Position numbers and translations under genes: made by a program. The notes under the pieces were generated by a model. It was given only the letters and a program-made list of their open reading frames with translations, had not been told where the DNA came from and made no database searches. Shown piece by piece: positions 7,186 to 16,026 of a stretch of DNA of 64,000 bases. The first letter of the stretch is position 1; the number at the start of each line of letters is the position of its first letter. This DNA is from Thiococcus pfennigii (lineage in GTDB: Bacteria > Pseudomonadota > Gammaproteobacteria > Chromatiales > Chromatiaceae). Location: the NCBI RefSeq assembly GCF_016583835.1, contig NZ_NRRW01000010.1, forward strand, positions 27,686 to 91,685, given 5' to 3'.

Positions 7186-9507
7186 GTGGCAAAGCGAAAT
7201 CGAGACGACAAGACCCCGAGGGATTTGGATCCCCATCACCAACGCGAAGCGAAGAAGTACGCCAAGCCGATCCCGAGCCGGGAATACATCCAGCAGGTCC
7301 TGAAGGAGGCGGGCGTGCCGCTCGCGTTCGCCGACGTCGCGAGCGCCCTCGCGCTCCAGGACGAGGAGGACCTGCTCGCCCTGGAGCGGCGCCTCGGCGC
7401 GATGGTCCGCGATGGCCAACTGGTGCGCAACCGCCGGGACGCCTTCTGTCTCGTCAACAAGCGCGACCTCATCGTCGGGCGGGTCATCGGCCACCCGGAC
7501 GGCTTCGGCTTCGTCAAGCCGGACGACGGCGGCGACGACCTGTATCTCTATCCGAAGGAGATGCGCGCGCTGTTCCACAGTGACCGGGTCGTCGTGCGCG
7601 TCACCGGGCAGGACCGCCGCGGGCGGCTCGAGGCGGCGGTCGTCGAGATCCTCGAGCGCGGTACCCGCACCGTCGTCGGACGGCTCTATCAGGAGAGCGG
7701 CGTCGGCTTCGTCAAGCCCGACAACAAGCGCCTGAACCATTACATCGTCATCCCGCGCGATCGCCTCGATGGGGCCCGGACCGGGCAGATCGTCGTCGCC
7801 GAGATCACCGACCAGCCGACCAAGCATACACAGCCGATCGGGCGCATCCTCGAGGTCCTCGGCGATCACATGGCCCCGGGCATGGAGACGGACATCGCGA
7901 TCCGCACCCATGACCTGCCGGTCGCCTGGCCGCCCGAGGTCGAGGCCGAGAGCGCCGCCTTCACGAGCGAGGTGCCCGAGCAGGACAAGGCCGGGCGGAC
8001 CGACCTGCGCCGGTTGCCGCTGGTGACGATCGACGGCGCCGACGCGCGCGACTTCGACGACGCCGTCTACTGCGAGCGGACGCCCAAGGGTTGGAAGCTG
8101 CTGGTCTGCATCGCCGACGTCTCGGCCTATGTGGTGCCTGGCTCGGCGCTCGATGTCGAGGCCTTCGCCCGCGGCAACTCGGTCTATTTTCCCGACCGCG
8201 TCGTGCCGATGCTGCCCGAGGTCCTCTCTAACGGCCTCTGCTCGCTGAACCCGCAGGTCGATCGCCTCTGCATGACCTGCGAGCTCTATCTCAGCGACGC
8301 CGGCAAGGTGACCCGCTCGCGCTTCTTCGCCGCGGTGATGCGCTCGCACGCGCGTCTGACCTACGACGAGGTCGCGGCCATGATCGTCGACGGCGACCCC
8401 GAGCTCTGCGCCCGCCATGCCGAGCTCTTGCCGCACCTGCACGAGCTCCATGCCCTGTATCGCGTTCTGCACGCCACCCGCGCCGAGCGCGGCGCGATCG
8501 ACTTCGATACCACCGAGACCAAGTTCCAGTTCAACGAACAGGGGCGGATCGAGGCGGTCGTGCCGCTCGTGCGCAACGATGCCCACCGTCTCATCGAAGA
8601 GTGCATGTTGGCGGCCAACGTCGCCGCCGCGCGGCTCTTCGAGCGCAAGCGGATGCCGGCCCTGTACCGCATCCACGAGACGCCGAACGATGAGAAGGTC
8701 ACCGACCTGCGCGAATTCCTCGGCCAGCTCGGCCTGAAGCTGCCCGGGCGCGCGAAGAAGCCGACGACGCAGGACTTCGCGGCCCTGCTCGAGGCGGTCA
8801 AGGACCGGCCCGACCGTCACCTGATCCAGACGGTCCTGCTGCGCTCGATGCAGCAGGCGATGTACAGCTCGGACAATGTCGGCCACTTCGGGCTGGCCTA
8901 TCCGGCCTACACCCATTTTACGTCGCCGATCCGCCGCTATCCGGACCTGATCGTGCACCGGATCATCAAGCACATCCTCGCCGGGGGCACGGCGGCCGAC
9001 CTCGAGTACTCCAAGCCGCAGCTCCAAGGGATCGGCGAGCAGTGTTCGGGGACCGAGCGGCGCGCCGACGAGGCGACGCGCGACGCCGAGGCCTGGCTGA
9101 AGTGCGAGTTCATGCAGGACAAGCTCGGCGAGGAGTTCGAGGGCACCATCACGAGCGTCAACTCGTTCGGCCTGTTCGTCGAGCTCGACGACATCTACAT
9201 CGACGGCCTCGTCCACATCACGGCCCTCGACAACGACTACTACCACTTCGATCCGGTCGGGCGGCGCCTGACCGGCGAGCGCACCGGCACCGTCTACCGC
9301 CTCGGCGACCGGCTGCGGGTCAAGCTCGCCGCCGTCAACCTCGACGAGCGCAAGATCGACTTCGTGCTGGCCCCGAGCGGGGCGCAGGGTGGGGCGGCGG
9401 CCGGGCGGGGCAAGGGGAGCGGCAAGGGCCAAGGTGGGAAGGGCCAACCTGGAAAGGGCCAGGGCGAGGCGCCGAGCCGCCGCTCCAGACGGCGCCGCAA
9501 GGGCTGA
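7186..9507 (+). CDS. rnr: Ribonuclease R (3'-5' exoribonuclease)
   Basis: 773 residues. Order of domains: N-terminal HTH-like region, two cold-shock domains (residues about 85-240), the RNB catalytic domain with the acidic motif DGADARDFDDAVY (about residues 283-295), and a C-terminal S1 domain (about 645-730). RNase R degrades structured RNA and assists rRNA, tmRNA and mRNA turnover. The GTG start at 7186 gives the basic leader expected (VAKRNRDD). The last 40 residues are a low-complexity Gly/Lys/Gln stretch with GKG-type repeats ending in RRSRRRRKG, which extends the usual basic tail. rlmB follows 7 nt later, the common rnr-rlmB arrangement. Confidence 0.97.
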   Translation: MAKRNRDDKTPRDLDPHHQREAKKYAKPIPSREYIQQVLKEAGVPLAFADVASALALQDEEDLLALERRLGAMVRDGQLVRNRRDAFCLVNKRDLIVGRVIGHPDGFGFVKPDDGGDDLYLYPKEMRALFHSDRVVVRVTGQDRRGRLEAAVVEILERGTRTVVGRLYQESGVGFVKPDNKRLNHYIVIPRDRLDGARTGQIVVAEITDQPTKHTQPIGRILEVLGDHMAPGMETDIAIRTHDLPVAWPPEVEAESAAFTSEVPEQDKAGRTDLRRLPLVTIDGADARDFDDAVYCERTPKGWKLLVCIADVSAYVVPGSALDVEAFARGNSVYFPDRVVPMLPEVLSNGLCSLNPQVDRLCMTCELYLSDAGKVTRSRFFAAVMRSHARLTYDEVAAMIVDGDPELCARHAELLPHLHELHALYRVLHATRAERGAIDFDTTETKFQFNEQGRIEAVVPLVRNDAHRLIEECMLAANVAAARLFERKRMPALYRIHETPNDEKVTDLREFLGQLGLKLPGRAKKPTTQDFAALLEAVKDRPDRHLIQTVLLRSMQQAMYSSDNVGHFGLAYPAYTHFTSPIRRYPDLIVHRIIKHILAGGTAADLEYSKPQLQGIGEQCSGTERRADEATRDAEAWLKCEFMQDKLGEEFEGTITSVNSFGLFVELDDIYIDGLVHITALDNDYYHFDPVGRRLTGERTGTVYRLGDRLRVKLAAVNLDERKIDFVLAPSGAQGGAAAGRGKGSGKGQGGKGQPGKGQGEAPSRRSRRRRKG

Positions 9508-9514
9508 GGGCGCG

Positions 9515-10273
9515 ATGTCCGAGCGCGATCTCGCCCCGGTGGGGGGGATCCACAGCGTGCGGATCGCGTTGCGCTCGGACGCCGACGCGGTCGCCGAGAT
9601 CTGGCTCGAGCGCGACCGCCGCGACCGCCGGCTGGCCGAGCTCGCCGCCCTCGCCCAGCAGGCCGGGGTCAGGATCCGCCAAGTCGCCCGCGCGGAACTC
9701 GATGCCGTCGGCGACGGGCTCAATCACCAGGGGGCGCTGGCCTGGGTGCGACCGCGCGCACCGGGGCGCGAGGCCGACCTCGAGGCCATCCTCGCCGCGG
9801 CCGCCGGGCCGCCGTTGCTGCTGATCCTCGACGAGGTCCAGGACCCGCACAACCTCGGGGCCTGCCTGCGCACGGCCGACGCCGCCGGGGTCGACGCCGT
9901 CATCGCGCCGCGCGACAACGCGGTCGGCCTCACGCCGGTCGTCGTCAAGGTCGCGAGCGGTGCCGCGGCCACCGTGCCCTACATCCAGGTGACGAACCTG
10001 GCGCGCACGATGGCGGCGCTGCAGGCGCGCGGCGTCTGGCTCATCGGTACGGCCGGCGAGGCCGATCAGGCGCTCTTCGACGCCGACTTGACTGGCCCGT
10101 TGGCGCTCGTGATGGGCAGCGAGGGCCGCGGGCTGCGGCGCCTGACCCGCGAACGCTGCGACGGCCTCGTGCGCCTGCCGATGCTCGGTCGGGTCGAGAG
10201 CCTGAACGTGTCGGTCGCCACCGGCATCTGCCTCTACGAGGCGCTGCGCCAGCGCCGCCCGGCCGCACCCTGA
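9515..10273 (+). CDS. rlmB: 23S rRNA (guanosine-2'-O)-methyltransferase RlmB (SpoU family)
   Basis: 252 residues. An N-terminal substrate-binding domain (VGGIHSVRIALRSD) is followed by a SPOUT domain with motif 1 DEVQDPHNLGACLRTADAAG, motif 2 MGSEGRGLRRLTRERCD, and motif 3 LPMLGRVESLNVSVATGI. These form the trefoil-knot SAM site that 2'-O-methylates G2251 of 23S rRNA. The start at 9515 is the first ATG after the rnr stop, 7 nt away, so the two genes are co-transcribed. Length and motifs are normal for the family. Confidence 0.96.
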   Translation: MSERDLAPVGGIHSVRIALRSDADAVAEIWLERDRRDRRLAELAALAQQAGVRIRQVARAELDAVGDGLNHQGALAWVRPRAPGREADLEAILAAAAGPPLLLILDEVQDPHNLGACLRTADAAGVDAVIAPRDNAVGLTPVVVKVASGAAATVPYIQVTNLARTMAALQARGVWLIGTAGEADQALFDADLTGPLALVMGSEGRGLRRLTRERCDGLVRLPMLGRVESLNVSVATGICLYEALRQRRPAAP

Positions 10274-10502
10274 GCGCCCTCGAAAGATTGCCATCCGGGC
10301 AATCTCCTAAAAGGCGCATCTGCTTCGCCTCATTTTCAGTCGCCTCGGCGACTGGCAATGGCCGGGCGTCCTTGCCGCACTCGGGCACCTTCGATTTCTC
10401 AAGGTGCCCCTCAGGGAAACCCTGATAAATCACGGGAAAATTCCGACGTCCTCGCCGGGTCGAAGGGGGGGACGAATGCCGGCCCCTGTGCCATCCTATA
10501 AC

Positions 10503-10623
10503 CGTCGCCAAAGAAAGGAACCTCACGGATGGGTCCATGTGCAGGGAGCACGCGCAGGGACGCCCCCCCGACCAAGCCCGGCGACAGCACCCCCGCGACA
10601 AGGATTGTGGCGGGGTTTTTTTT
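10503..10623 (+). ncRNA. Candidate small RNA or short leader ORF ending in a strong terminator
   Basis: The 423-nt gap between rlmB and the oppositely oriented operon holds a plus-strand unit with a possible -10 box TATAAC (10497-10502), about 90 nt of sequence, and a strong terminator. No good -35 is visible. A 48-codon ORF (ATG 10529, AAGGAA upstream, stop at 10675) overlaps the terminator, so it is either fortuitous or a leader peptide. Because rlmB ends 230 nt earlier, the terminator probably serves its own short transcript. Read-through from rlmB is the alternative. The RNA family is not recognised. Confidence 0.4.
10591..10623 (+). terminator. Rho-independent terminator (plus strand)
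   Basis: Stem CCCCGC (10591-10596) pairs with GCGGGG (10610-10615). An inner ACAA/TTGT extension and a GGA loop follow, and eight consecutive T residues come next (10616-10623). It faces away from rlmB toward the convergent 12-TM gene. Confidence 0.88.
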
Positions 10624-10696
10624 GCCCGAATCACCACGCTCGACGACGTCGGTCTTCGTGGATCCCGATCCGTGAAACACGTCGCCCGATCGGTCG

Positions 10697-11998
10697 TCAC
10701 GACGCGCCCAGTTCGCCCCGATAGCGGCCGATGGCCTGCGCCAGGTTCCAGGTCAAGAGGGCGTTCGAACCGGCGAAGGCGATGAGCGCCGGCGCCCACA
10801 GGGATGGCCAAGGGAGCGCGACCCCCCCGGCCAGCAGCGCGGTCAGGTGCAGACCCAGTTGGAGGCGGGCGCGCGGCGGGGCGATGATCTCGTGCATCGT
10901 CGGGATCCGCCGACCCGGTCGGGGGTGGCGGGCGCGGGCCTGGTTCAGGTGCAGCCAGACGAGGAAGGGCAGGATCTTGTAGAGCATCCCGTTGATGATC
11001 GAGATTGCGAACCCGACGACGAAGAGCCACGCGAGCATCAGCGGCCAGGCGGGCTGACGGGCGAGCGCGGGCCAGAGCGAGCCGGTCGCCCAGAGCAGGA
11101 CCGCGGCGAGCAGGGCCAGCAGGCCGATCCGCCAGAAGGTCAGGGTGACATCGGCGATGCGCCGGCGCCGCTGCGCCTGGAGCCGTAGTGTGACGAGCGC
11201 GAAGGCGGCGAGGGCCAGCGCGGTCAGGCCCGTCGCGAGCGGGGCCAGCGCGGTCGTCCACGGGGAGGCCGGTCCGGTCTCGGCGATCGTCAGCAGGCCC
11301 AACTGGACGAACACGAACGGGGCATACAGGCGGGCGAAGGCGCGCGGGTATTCCGGCGTCATCTGAAACATCGGTACCACCTGATAGGCGACGCCGGCGA
11401 TCAGCAGCCCGACCCAACCGACCAGGCCCCAGGCCAGGTGCAGGTCGGTCATCGTGCGTGGCAGCGGCCAGCCGAGGCCGAGGTGGCCACTCGCCAGCGA
11501 CGCGCCGAGCAGCAGGGTCGCGAGCAACGACAGCACCGCCAGCCAGAGGGCGGCGATCGTCGGGCCGCCGGCCGGGCTGCGCGTCAGGCTGACCAGAGCG
11601 CTGGCGATGAAGAGCAGGATGCTACCGACGACCAACCCCCCGCCGAGGCCGACCGCCCAGGGCCGCGTCGCCATCAGCCCCAGTGCGAGCAGGGGCGTGC
11701 CGAGCGCGAGCAGGGCGAAGAGCAGCAGACCGACGACCCGCCCGCGCGGGACCGGCGACCCGGCGACGACCGGCAGCATCTGCTGCATCGCCCCGAACAT
11801 GACCATCATCGGATACCCGAGCACCAGCAGATGGGTAGCGCCGATCAGGGTCGGCGACCAGCGCGACGGCAGGGGCGGTGCGCCGATGATCAGGGCCAGC
11901 GCGAACAGGGTCCCGAACAGCGGCGCCGCGATCATGAAGGGGGTCGGTATCCACAGGGGCGGCGTGCGTTCGAGCGACAGACCCGCGAGGCCCATCAT
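10697..11998 (-). CDS. 12-TM membrane protein of the NnrS/haem-copper-oxidase-I-like type
   Basis: 433 residues, almost entirely hydrophobic, with about 12 predicted membrane helices. Conserved histidines sit in GATHLLVLGYPMMVMFGAMQ and DLHLAWGLVGWVG, each followed by a Gln/Val-Pro element (QMLPV, QVVPMFQ). This recalls cytochrome oxidase subunit I and NnrS-like proteins. Those families occur beside nitric oxide and denitrification genes. Here the gene is third in an operon with hemerythrin and DUF2249, with 4-nt ATGA overlaps and a Dnr/FNR box upstream. A role in NO or low-oxygen physiology is inferred from this context; haem binding is not proven. Confidence 0.7.
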   Translation of the reverse strand: MMGLAGLSLERTPPLWIPTPFMIAAPLFGTLFALALIIGAPPLPSRWSPTLIGATHLLVLGYPMMVMFGAMQQMLPVVAGSPVPRGRVVGLLLFALLALGTPLLALGLMATRPWAVGLGGGLVVGSILLFIASALVSLTRSPAGGPTIAALWLAVLSLLATLLLGASLASGHLGLGWPLPRTMTDLHLAWGLVGWVGLLIAGVAYQVVPMFQMTPEYPRAFARLYAPFVFVQLGLLTIAETGPASPWTTALAPLATGLTALALAAFALVTLRLQAQRRRRIADVTLTFWRIGLLALLAAVLLWATGSLWPALARQPAWPLMLAWLFVVGFAISIINGMLYKILPFLVWLHLNQARARHPRPGRRIPTMHEIIAPPRARLQLGLHLTALLAGGVALPWPSLWAPALIAFAGSNALLTWNLAQAIGRYRGELGAS

Positions 11999-12252
11999 GT
12001 CGGTGCCTCCGGGACCGGGCCGTCGGCACGCCAGATGAGGATCTCGAAGGGGCAGTCGGGCGGCGTGCGCACCCGGTGATCGAAGCCCAAATCGGCCAAG
12101 ATCGGGTACAGCGGAAAGGGTTCGCGCCGGTGGCGCAGCCGCAGCAGGTCGCCGGCGGCGAGCGCCGGCAGGGCATCGAGGACGCGCTCCATCGGCTCGG
12201 GCGGTGGCAGGTCGCGGACATCCAGCGTCATGACTCGGGGCGCGTGGGTCAT
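11995..12252 (-). CDS. DUF2249 domain protein
   Basis: 85 residues. The first strand LDVRDLPPPEPMERVLDALP and the end FEILIWR match the compact DUF2249 (TusA-like) fold as remembered. Members are small cytoplasmic proteins found next to hemerythrins, NnrS-like proteins and denitrification regulators; their biochemistry is not established. The ATG at 12252 overlaps the hemerythrin stop by 4 nt, and the stop overlaps the following membrane-protein ATG by 4 nt, so all three are translationally coupled. The only cysteine is in PPDCPFE, not at the TusA CPxP position. Confidence 0.78.
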   Translation of the reverse strand: MTHAPRVMTLDVRDLPPPEPMERVLDALPALAAGDLLRLRHRREPFPLYPILADLGFDHRVRTPPDCPFEILIWRADGPVPEAPT

Positions 12253-12689
12253 CGCGCGAACGCCTGCACCTGATCCAACAGGGCCGCGCGTTGCGGCGCC
12301 AGGCAGCGGTCGGCCAGCGGATAGAGGATCTGTTCCTCCTTGACGTTGTGCAGCTGGATCAGCGTCATCAGGGTCTCCAGGAGGCCGAGGCCGGTGCCCT
12401 GGTCGCGCCCCTCGACCGCCGCCCGCGCCTCCCCGAGCAGGGCGCGCATCTGCGCGTGCTCGCGCCGCATCACCTCGGTCGGCCCCAGCGTGCCCCCATT
12501 GGCCGCCTCGATGGCCGGGAACAGGATCTCCTCCTCGCGGCCCAGGTGCCGCTCCAGGTCCTGCTCGAAGCGCGCCAGCCGCGCCTCGGCGTCGGCCCAC
12601 TCATCGGCCGCGACGGCCGCCTCGAGGTCGGCGAGGCGGTGGTCGCACGCGCGGTGGTCGGTCGTGAAGAAGGTCTCGATCGTCGTCAT
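12249..12689 (-). CDS. Hemerythrin-like (HHE) di-iron protein
   Basis: 146 residues forming a four-helix HHE bundle. Candidate iron ligands are H11 and H16 in TTDHRACDHRL, the H and E residues of ERHLGREEEILFPAIE, the H of RREHAQM, and the H/E pair of LHNVKEEQILYP. Such proteins bind oxygen or NO at a di-iron site and in several bacteria repair or protect iron centres under nitrosative stress. It is the first gene of the operon, and a palindromic TTGAC-N4-GTCAA box lies 59 nt upstream of its ATG. Induction by an NO- or oxygen-sensing Crp/Fnr-family regulator is the likely control. Confidence 0.88.
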   Translation of the reverse strand: MTTIETFFTTDHRACDHRLADLEAAVAADEWADAEARLARFEQDLERHLGREEEILFPAIEAANGGTLGPTEVMRREHAQMRALLGEARAAVEGRDQGTGLGLLETLMTLIQLHNVKEEQILYPLADRCLAPQRAALLDQVQAFAR

Positions 12690-12747
12690 GGCTTCGGTCT
12701 CCGCAGGGTATGGGCGGGAACCTAGCAGGCGGCGGCGCGGCGCGAAC

Positions 12748-12761
12748 TTGACCTTGGTCAA
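12748..12761 (-). promoter_or_regulatory. Dnr/FNR-type operator for the hemerythrin operon
   Basis: The perfect palindrome TTGACCTTGGTCAA is centred at 12754.5, 65 nt upstream of the hemerythrin ATG. If it lies at -41.5, transcription would start near 12713, and a -10-like TAGGTT is present at 12724-12719 on the minus strand, in register to within a base. The GTCAA/TTGAC half-sites favour Dnr/NnrR/FNR-type activators over Crp. It also lies upstream of serS on the other strand, but about 120 nt from that start. Confidence 0.75.
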
Positions 12762-12810
12762 ACGGCGTCCGCCGGGGCGAACGGCCCGCGTCCCTGCCTT
12801 ATAATGATGA

Positions 12811-14154
<1,344 letters not shown>

Positions 14155-14173
14155 CGCGTTCCACCCGACCTCC

Positions 14174-14494
14174 GGGCCGCGTGCCGACCTGCGCCGGGGC
14201 CGTAGGTCGGGTGAGCCCCTCGGGGCGTAATCCGACGGCCGGCGACGCGGCGCCCGCCGAGGCCGCTGTCGGGCTACGGCGCGCGCGAGCCCGTTCGTCG
14301 TCAGTGGCCACCGTGCGGCGCGCCTCACCCGACTACGGGCCGTGCCGAGCTGCGCCGGGGCCGTAGGTCGGGTTAGCCCCTCGGGGCGTAACCCGACGGC
14401 CGGCGACGCGGCGCCCGCCGAGGCCGCTGTCGGGTTACGGCGCGTGCGAGCCCGTTCGTCGTCAGCGACCGCCGTGCGGCGCGTCTCACCCGAC
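14174..14494. repeat. Tandem pair of 161-bp intergenic repeats with REP-like palindromes
   Basis: Two nearly identical units with a period of 161 bp fill most of the 406-nt gap after serS. Each contains GTAGGTCGGGT...CCTCGGGGCGTAA.CCGACGG, an imperfect inverted repeat, and a second block CGAGCCCGTTCGTCGTCAG. Similar GTCGGGTTACGCC/CTAACCCGACCTAC modules recur at 57436-57480 and 57610-57690. No coding frame is conserved. This is a dispersed palindromic intergenic family amplified in tandem here. Confidence 0.85.
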
Positions 14495-14560
14495 GCGGCT
14501 GCGCCATTCGGGTCGAATCCTTCCTGCCGGTAACAGATCCGCCTCGGCCGGCGGTCCGCA

Positions 14561-14746
14561 TCAGCGCACCGCCAGCACGAGCAGGACGACGAACAGGACC
14601 ACGCCGGCGAGCGGCAGGAGCGCGGCCCGCCAGTCGCCGGCTTGGGCCTTGGGGCCGTTCTCCTGCCAGTGCTTGAAGGCCGGCCAGAGGTAGATCAGCA
14701 GCATGATCATCGCGGCGGCCGCCGCGATCTTCAGGAAGAGCTCCAT
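14561..14746 (-). CDS. Small two-helix membrane protein, function unknown
   Basis: 61 residues: a hydrophobic N-terminal helix (residues 3-22), a polar stretch FKHWQENGPKAQAGDWRAAL, and a second helix (residues 43-60). A clear GGAGG precedes the ATG at 14746 by about 9 nt, which supports it as a real gene. It lies just beyond the terminator of the BI-1 gene, so it is likely transcribed separately. Nothing in it identifies a function. Confidence 0.65.
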   Translation of the reverse strand: MELFLKIAAAAAMIMLLIYLWPAFKHWQENGPKAQAGDWRAALLPLAGVVLFVVLLVLAVR

Positions 14747-14762
14747 GGTGTCGGGCCTCCAA

Positions 14763-14789
14763 CGAAAAGCCCCGGCGCGGGGCCGGGGC
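14763..14789 (-). terminator. Rho-independent terminator after the BI-1 gene
   Basis: Arms GCCCCGGC (14769-14776) and GCCGGGGC (14782-14789) flank a 5-nt loop. On the minus strand the stem is followed by TTTT (14768-14765). It begins 27 nt after the stop of the BI-1 family gene. Confidence 0.88.
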
Positions 14790-14815
14790 GGATTGCCGAT
14801 CGGGGCGGGCGTCGA

Positions 14816-15487
14816 TCAGTCGTCGCCGCCCATGATGCCCAGGATCTGGAGCAGGCTGATGAAGATGTTGAAGATGCTCAGGTACAGGCTGAAGGTCGCC
14901 ATGATGTAGTTCGTCTCGCCGCCGTTGATGATGCGGCTGGTGTCGAACAGTATGAAGCCGCTCATCAGCAGGATGATCGCCGCCGAGATGGTCAGCGACA
15001 GCGCCGGGATGGCGAGGAACAGGTTGGCGACGATCGCGATCAGGACCACCATCATGCCGGCGAAGATGAATCCGCCCATGAAGCTGAAGTCACGCTTGCT
15101 GGTCAGCGCATAGGCCGAGAGGGCGAGGAAGATGGTGGCGGTGCCGCCGAACGCGGTCGCGATCGTCTGCGGGCCGTGCGGCAGGGCCAGATACATGGTC
15201 AGGATCGACCCCAACCCGAGGCCGAGCAGGCCGGTGATGGCGAAGATGACGCCGATGCCGGCGGCCGAGTTGGCGGTGCGCGGCAGCACGAAGATGCCCA
15301 TCACCATCGCGACGATGACCGAGACCAGGTACATCCAGCTCGGCAGCTGGAGGGCGACCGAGAGGGCCGCCATCAGTGCGCTGAACCCGAGCGTCGCGGA
15401 CAGGAGCAGGTAGGTGTTCTTCAACACCTTGTTGCTGGAGAGCACCTGTTCATGGGTGCGGGACAAGGTGTAGTTCGAGTCGGCCAT
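14816..15487 (-). CDS. Bax inhibitor-1 (BI-1/YccA/YbhL) family membrane protein
   Basis: 223 residues with seven predicted membrane helices after a polar N-terminus (MADSNYTLSRTHEQVL). The conserved C-terminal region has GFILFDTSRIINGGETNYIMATFSLYLSIFNIF, the signature of the BI-1/YccA (TMBIM) family, including the aspartate in FDTSRI. In bacteria YccA interacts with the FtsH protease, and BsYetJ is a pH-gated calcium leak channel. The ATG at 15487 matches the usual family opening, and the frame further upstream is not conserved. It is a single-gene unit with its own terminator. Confidence 0.92.
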   Translation of the reverse strand: MADSNYTLSRTHEQVLSSNKVLKNTYLLLSATLGFSALMAALSVALQLPSWMYLVSVIVAMVMGIFVLPRTANSAAGIGVIFAITGLLGLGLGSILTMYLALPHGPQTIATAFGGTATIFLALSAYALTSKRDFSFMGGFIFAGMMVVLIAIVANLFLAIPALSLTISAAIILLMSGFILFDTSRIINGGETNYIMATFSLYLSIFNIFISLLQILGIMGGDD

Positions 15488-15693
15488 CTGTTGGTTTACT
15501 CCTCGTTGAAACAAAGAAAGTCGGCTCGTAAGACCGATCGAGGTCGGTCGCGGTTCCCGAAAGGTGCCGACGATGCCTGATATGGGGGCGGTCCTTGCCG
15601 ATCGCCGAGCGGTGACGCCTCTGCGAAGCATCATTGACGTCAAGGATACCGGACGTTCGGGCCCCGACCAAACGCCCTGGGCGGCTGCGCACG

Positions 15694-15945
15694 TCAGTGG
15701 CCCGCGGATTCGCCCCCGGGCAGTTCCCCCTCGACGCGTCGGTAGCCGTGCCGGGTGCGCCGCCGGTCGATCGCGCGCAGGCGCGCAAGCCCCGCCTCGA
15801 GCGACGGCAGGCTGATGCGCTTGCCGCCGCCGCGGCGCGATTCGCGCGAGCCCCAGCTCGCGACCAGGGTCCAGGCGCCGAACAGGTCGCGGGTCAGGTG
15901 TGCCTGGTAGTAGCGGCCGTTCTCGTCGTTGATCCAGAGGTACAT
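15694..15945 (-). CDS. Small WGR-domain protein
   Basis: 83 residues. The core WTLVASWGSRESRRGGGKRISLPSLEAGLARLRAI matches the WGR fold (Trp-Gly-Arg class; here W-G-S-R), a nucleic-acid-associated module found in PARPs and in stand-alone bacterial proteins. The whole protein is little more than this domain with an N-terminal strand (MYLWINDENGRYYQAHL). There is no signal peptide. It lies between the BI-1 gene and tmcA without overlap. The biological role of stand-alone WGR proteins is not established. Confidence 0.75.
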   Translation of the reverse strand: MYLWINDENGRYYQAHLTRDLFGAWTLVASWGSRESRRGGGKRISLPSLEAGLARLRAIDRRRTRHGYRRVEGELPGGESAGH

Positions 15946-16026
15946 CGAATTCCGGTGGCGTGGAGAGCGCAGGCGTTGGCAGTGCTGGCCATTGTAACCG
16001 CTGGCCCAGACCCGGCGTCGCGACGC

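Noticed and set aside
10411..10680. Minus-strand frame over the candidate small RNA
   Set aside because: It reads through the complementary strand of a strong terminator and has no recognised homology.
12800..12805. TATAAT as a firm serS promoter
   Set aside because: No -35 hexamer at an acceptable distance; mentioned only as a possibility.
14174..14494. CRISPR or attachment site in the 161-bp tandem repeats
   Set aside because: Only two units, no unique spacers, and related palindromes occur at other intergenic sites.
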